A DNA stretch of 39,122 bases from Rhodovulum sp. PH10 (GTDB lineage: Bacteria > Pseudomonadota > Alphaproteobacteria > Rhizobiales > Xanthobacteraceae), in NCBI RefSeq assembly GCF_000293785.1, contig NZ_AKZI01000052.1, positions 1 through 39,122 of the forward strand, read 5' to 3'. Positions 36,013 through 39,122 of the stretch are shown here, in pieces. The notes under the pieces were generated by a model, which worked only from the letters and a program-made list of their open reading frames with translations, ran no database searches and had not been told where the DNA came from. The position numbers were made by a program, and so were the translations under genes. Each line of letters opens with the position of its first letter. Positions within the stretch are counted from its first letter, which is position 1.

Positions 36013-36915
36013 GTGCGGATCGGCATCGATCTCGGCGGCACCAAGATCGAAGGCATCGCGCTCGCACCGGACGGCGCCGAGCGGTGGCGCAAGCGCGTGC
36101 CGACGCCGGCCGGCGATTACGACGCGACGCTGCGCACCATCGCCGCGCTGGTCGCCGCGGCCGAGGGCGCGACCGGCGAGGCCGGCACGGTCGGCATCGC
36201 CACCCCCGGCGCGATCTCGCCCGCCACCGGCCTCCTGAAAAACTCCAACAGCGTGGTGCTGAACGGCCGCCCGCTCGACCGCGACCTCGAGCAGATTCTG
36301 GTGCGCCCGGTGCGGCTCGACAACGACGCGACGTGCTTTGCGGTGTCGGAAGCGACCGACGGCGCGGCCGCCGGCGCGCGAGCGGTGTTCGGCGTGATTC
36401 TCGGAACCGGCGTCGGCGGCGGCATCGTGGTCGACGGCCGGCCGCTGTCCGGCCACAACCGGATCGCCGGCGAATGGGGCCACGTGCCGCTGCCCTGGCC
36501 GCGCGACGAGGAGCGCCCCGGCCCGCCCTGCTATTGCGGCAAGCACGGCTGCCTTGAGACGTTTCTCTCCGGCCCGGGCCTCGCGCGCGAGTTCCAGCGC
36601 GTCACCGGGCGCCCGGCGGTGGCGAGCGCGATCGCCGCGGCCGCCGCGGCCGGCGACACCGCAGCGAAGCTGGTGCTCGACGCCCATGTCGATCGCCTCG
36701 CGCGCGGGCTCGCGCTCGTGATCACGATCCTCGATCCCGACGTGATCGTGCTCGGCGGCGGCCTGTCGAACATCGAGGCGCTGTACGGCGCGCTGCCGCC
36801 GCTGGTCGAACGCTACGCCTTCTCGGACCGTATCACGACACCGATCGTGAAGAACCGGCACGGCGACTCGAGCGGCGTGCGCGGCGCCGCCTGGCTGTGG
36901 CCGCCCGCGCATTGA
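36013..36915 (+). CDS. mak: Fructokinase, ROK family (Mak-like)
   Basis: A 300-residue ROK sugar kinase very close in layout to the enterobacterial manno(fructo)kinase Mak. The ATP-binding start is VRIGIDLGGTKIEGIAL; sugar-site motifs are LKNSNSVVLNG and GEWGHVPLPWPRDEE. The zinc-binding motif CYCGKHGC lies at 173-180, and the end KNRHGDSSGVRGAAWLWP matches Mak closely. It would phosphorylate fructose or mannose at C6. GTG at 36013 has GAGGAGGAGA in front and marks the start of homology. Monocistronic by appearance. Fructose is the favoured substrate by family, not shown here. Confidence 0.88.
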   Translation: MRIGIDLGGTKIEGIALAPDGAERWRKRVPTPAGDYDATLRTIAALVAAAEGATGEAGTVGIATPGAISPATGLLKNSNSVVLNGRPLDRDLEQILVRPVRLDNDATCFAVSEATDGAAAGARAVFGVILGTGVGGGIVVDGRPLSGHNRIAGEWGHVPLPWPRDEERPGPPCYCGKHGCLETFLSGPGLAREFQRVTGRPAVASAIAAAAAAGDTAAKLVLDAHVDRLARGLALVITILDPDVIVLGGGLSNIEALYGALPPLVERYAFSDRITTPIVKNRHGDSSGVRGAAWLWPPAH

Positions 36916-37213
36916 TCGTCGACGGTCGACCGAGCACGACGTCGACACATCGAAACGTGCGCAAGTGTCGAACCGCTCGCGCAGCACGCATCGTTCCATC
37001 AGACTCGCTCGATCGGCCTAGGTACTCTCCCCGAGGGCTCCCGTTACCGTTCGTGCGCCGTTCAGAAGATTTCCTTTACGGATCTCATCACAATCATTTC
37101 GACATCGATCGCCACCGCGCTCCGGCGACCTTCCGCTCGTCTTTCGAGTCGATGTCCACCCGATCGATCCCGCCGGAGCTCGACCCGCGCAGAACGAGTC
37201 CGAGGCTCAGCAC
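36916..37213. other. Region before the chemotaxis receptor gene
   Basis: No gene, hairpin of note or clear promoter is seen in these 298 bases. The stretch 37060-37100 (AGATTTCCTTTACGGATC) is somewhat A+T-richer and may hold the promoter of the receptor gene. No good ribosome site precedes ATG 37214; CGAGGCTCAG is the best match. Confidence 0.4.
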
Positions 37214-39122
37214 ATGAGAATGCCCTCCGCCGTCGCCAAATCCATCCAGGCGAAGATCGCCTCCCTCGCGGGCATCTGTCTGGTCGGCACCGCCGGTGTC
37301 CTGGTCGGCTACGGCGTGCTGTCGTCGTCCTGGAACAACAGCTTCGTCGACGACACCGTGTCGTCGCTGATGAACAAGACCGGTCGCGAGTCCCTGCAGT
37401 TCGTCGCCAGCCGCGAGGCGCGCGCGGTGCAGCAGGAGTTCACCTCCGCGCTGGTCGCGGCGCGCACCATGGCGCAGACGTTCGGCGTGCTCGCGGCGGA
37501 GGGAGGCGAGGCGACGCCGGTCGCCGCGCGGCGCGACCAGATCAACAAGATCCTGCTCGACGTGCTGAAGAGAAATCCCACGCTCAACGGCACCTACTCG
37601 GCCTGGGAGCCGGGAGCGCTCGACGGCCGCGACCGTCAGTTCGAGAACCGCCGCGACGTCGGCTCCGACGACACCGGCCGCTTCCTGCCCTACTGGACAC
37701 GCGCCGAGGACGGCAAGATCGCGCTGCAACCGCTCGTCGAGTACGACAGCCGCGCGCTGCATCCGAACGGCGTGATGAAGGGCGGCTGGTACATCAGCCT
37801 GCAGGAAGGCGCCGAGGAGAGCGTGCTCGGCCCCCTGCCCTACATCGTGCAGGGCAAGAGCGTCTATCTCGCCACCCTCTCGGTCCCGGTGAAGATCGAC
37901 GGAAAGTTCCGCGGCCTCGCCGGCACCGACTTCAATCTCGACTTCGTGCAGAAGCTCGCCGGCGCCGTCGACCAGAAGCTGTACGGCGGCAAGGGCGAGG
38001 TGGCGATCCTCAGCGACATGGGCTTGGTGGTCGCCCACAGCCAGCACCCCGACCTGATCGGCAAGCCGATGTCGACCTTCGACAAGGGATGGCAGGCCGA
38101 CCTCGAGCACATCAAGAAGGGCACCGAGACGGTCGAGCTCGACAAGCAGGCGAAGATGTTCCGCGCGTTCGCGCCGATCACCCTCGGCCGAACCGGCAAG
38201 CCGTGGTCGGTGCTGATCCAGGTGCCGCAGGACGTGGTGCTCGCCGAGGCGAACGCCTTGTCGGCGAACCTCGCCGCCCGCGCCGGCTCGTCGACGCTGT
38301 GGCAGCTCGTGGTCGGCCTCGCGGTCGCGGTCGGTGCGATCGTGCTGATCTGGTTCGCCGCCCGCACCATCGCCCTGCCGATCCGCAAGAGCGCGGCGTT
38401 CGCCGCGGCGATCGCCGAGGGCGATTTCGGCCGCCAGCTCGACGTCGACCAGAAGGACGAGGTCGGCACGCTCGCGACCACGCTGAGCAAGATGCGCGAC
38501 GACCTCCAGCACATGATCGCGCAGCGCGCCGAGACTCAGGCGCGGGCCGAGGCGGAGCGCCGCCGCGGCATGCTGGAGCTCGCCGACGGCTTCGAGGCGG
38601 CGGTCGGCGAGATCGTCGAGACGGTGTCGTCCGCCGCGACCGAGCTCGAGGCCTCCGCCGGCACCCTCACCCGCACCGCCGAGGTGACGCAGCGGCTCTC
38701 CAACACCGTCGCGGCCGCTTCCGAGCTCGCTTCCACCAACGTGCAGAGCGTCGCCTCCGCTACCAACGAGATGACCTCCTCGGTGCAGGAGATCAGCCGC
38801 CAAGTGCAGGAGTCGAGCCGGATCGCCGGCGAGGCCGTCAAGCAGGCGGAGAAGACCGACGGCCGCATCACCGAGCTGTCGCAAGCCGCCGCCCGCATCG
38901 GCGACGTCGTGCAGCTGATCACGGCGATCGCCGAGCAGACCAACTTGCTGGCCTTGAATGCGACCATCGAAGCCGCGCGCGCAGGCGAGGCCGGCAAGGG
39001 ATTCGCGGTGGTCGCGCAGGAGGTGAAAGCCTTGGCGGCGCAGACCGGAAAAGCCACCGGCGAGATCTCGGCGCAGATCGCCGGCATGCAGACGGCGACC
39101 CAGGAGTCGGTCGGCGCGATCA
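37214..39122 (+). CDS. Methyl-accepting chemotaxis protein, cut by the window end
   Basis: The first 636 codons of a membrane chemoreceptor. TM1 is at about 14-36 and TM2 at about 360-382. The periplasmic part between them looks like a dCache sensor, with [13 protein letters not shown] near residue 130 and [15 protein letters not shown] near 236. A HAMP domain follows (about 385-437, [20 protein letters not shown]), then the signalling domain with the highly conserved tip [21 protein letters not shown] (about 573-593) and [13 protein letters not shown]. The 3' end lies beyond the window. ATG at 37220 is a possible alternative start. The ligand is unknown. Confidence 0.93.
   Translation, partial: MRMPSAVAKSIQAKIASLAGICLVGTAGVLVGYGVLSSSWNNSFVDDTVSSLMNKTGRESLQFVASREARAVQQEFTSALVAARTMAQTFGVLAAEGGEATPVAARRDQINKILLDVLKRNPTLNGTYSAWEPGALDGRDRQFENRRDVGSDDTGRFLPYWTRAEDGKIALQPLVEYDSRALHPNGVMKGGWYISLQEGAEESVLGPLPYIVQGKSVYLATLSVPVKIDGKFRGLAGTDFNLDFVQKLAGAVDQKLYGGKGEVAILSDMGLVVAHSQHPDLIGKPMSTFDKGWQADLEHIKKGTETVELDKQAKMFRAFAPITLGRTGKPWSVLIQVPQDVVLAEANALSANLAARAGSSTLWQLVVGLAVAVGAIVLIWFAARTIALPIRKSAAFAAAIAEGDFGRQLDVDQKDEVGTLATTLSKMRDDLQHMIAQRAETQARAEAERRRGMLELADGFEAAVGEIVETVSSAATELEASAGTLTRTAEVTQRLSNTVAAASELASTNVQSVASATNEMTSSVQEISRQVQESSRIAGEAVKQAEKTDGRITELSQAAARIGDVVQLITAIAEQTNLLALNATIEAARAGEAGKGFAVVAQEVKALAAQTGKATGEISAQIAGMQTATQESVGAI

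Overview
The window is G+C-rich throughout, with strong GC bias at third codon positions. Its proteins look alphaproteobacterial, most likely Hyphomicrobiales (Rhizobiales): a phasin, a DUF6538-type tyrosine integrase, Mn-catalase, a KdpFABC-KdpDE operon and REP-like palindromes of the kind common in that order. No species can be named from the sequence alone.

Layout. (1) 1-5193, chromosomal stress and detoxification genes: a DUF892/YciF-type ferritin-like protein with an EcfG-like promoter, an SDR oxidoreductase downstream of a zinc alcohol/formaldehyde-type dehydrogenase (probable operon), a manganese catalase and a four-helix DUF6766-type membrane protein. (2) 5636-13651, a complete high-affinity potassium system: an unannotated 28-aa membrane peptide, kdpF, kdpA, kdpB, kdpC, kdpD and kdpE, all co-directional. 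A tandem TTTACGCCG repeat in the divergent upstream region is a good KdpE operator candidate. (3) 13767-32940, an integrated genomic island of about 19.2 kb. It lies between an intact tRNA-Gln(CUG) gene on the right and an 18-bp copy of that tRNA's 3' end on the left. Its tyrosine integrase sits just inside the left end, and a matching pair of decamers occurs near both ends (probable integrase arm sites). (4) 33325-39122, chromosome again: an SDR, a phasin, two small unknown proteins, a Mak-type fructokinase and a chemotaxis receptor cut by the window end.

The island reads as a defence island. It carries a type I restriction-modification system (hsdM, hsdS, hsdR) with a BrnT/BrnA toxin-antitoxin pair inserted between hsdS and hsdR. 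It also has an unrecognised 229-aa protein with a TTG start, a DEAx helicase-like ATPase, a small serine resolvase with a 30-bp inverted-repeat site in front of it, a PD-(D/E)XK nuclease with a possible PUA/EVE-like C-terminal part, and a TIR-domain protein with an alanine-rich middle. Two decayed genes mark its edges: a second integrase remnant directly behind the integrase, and a multiply frameshifted gene beside the tRNA end. No conjugation, relaxase or phage structural genes are visible, so the element is either mobilised in trans or integrative only.

The best candidates for undescribed biology are the TIR fusion protein, the nuclease divergent to it, and the pair formed by the unknown 229-aa protein and the helicase-like ATPase. 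All three are inferences from domain motifs and context.
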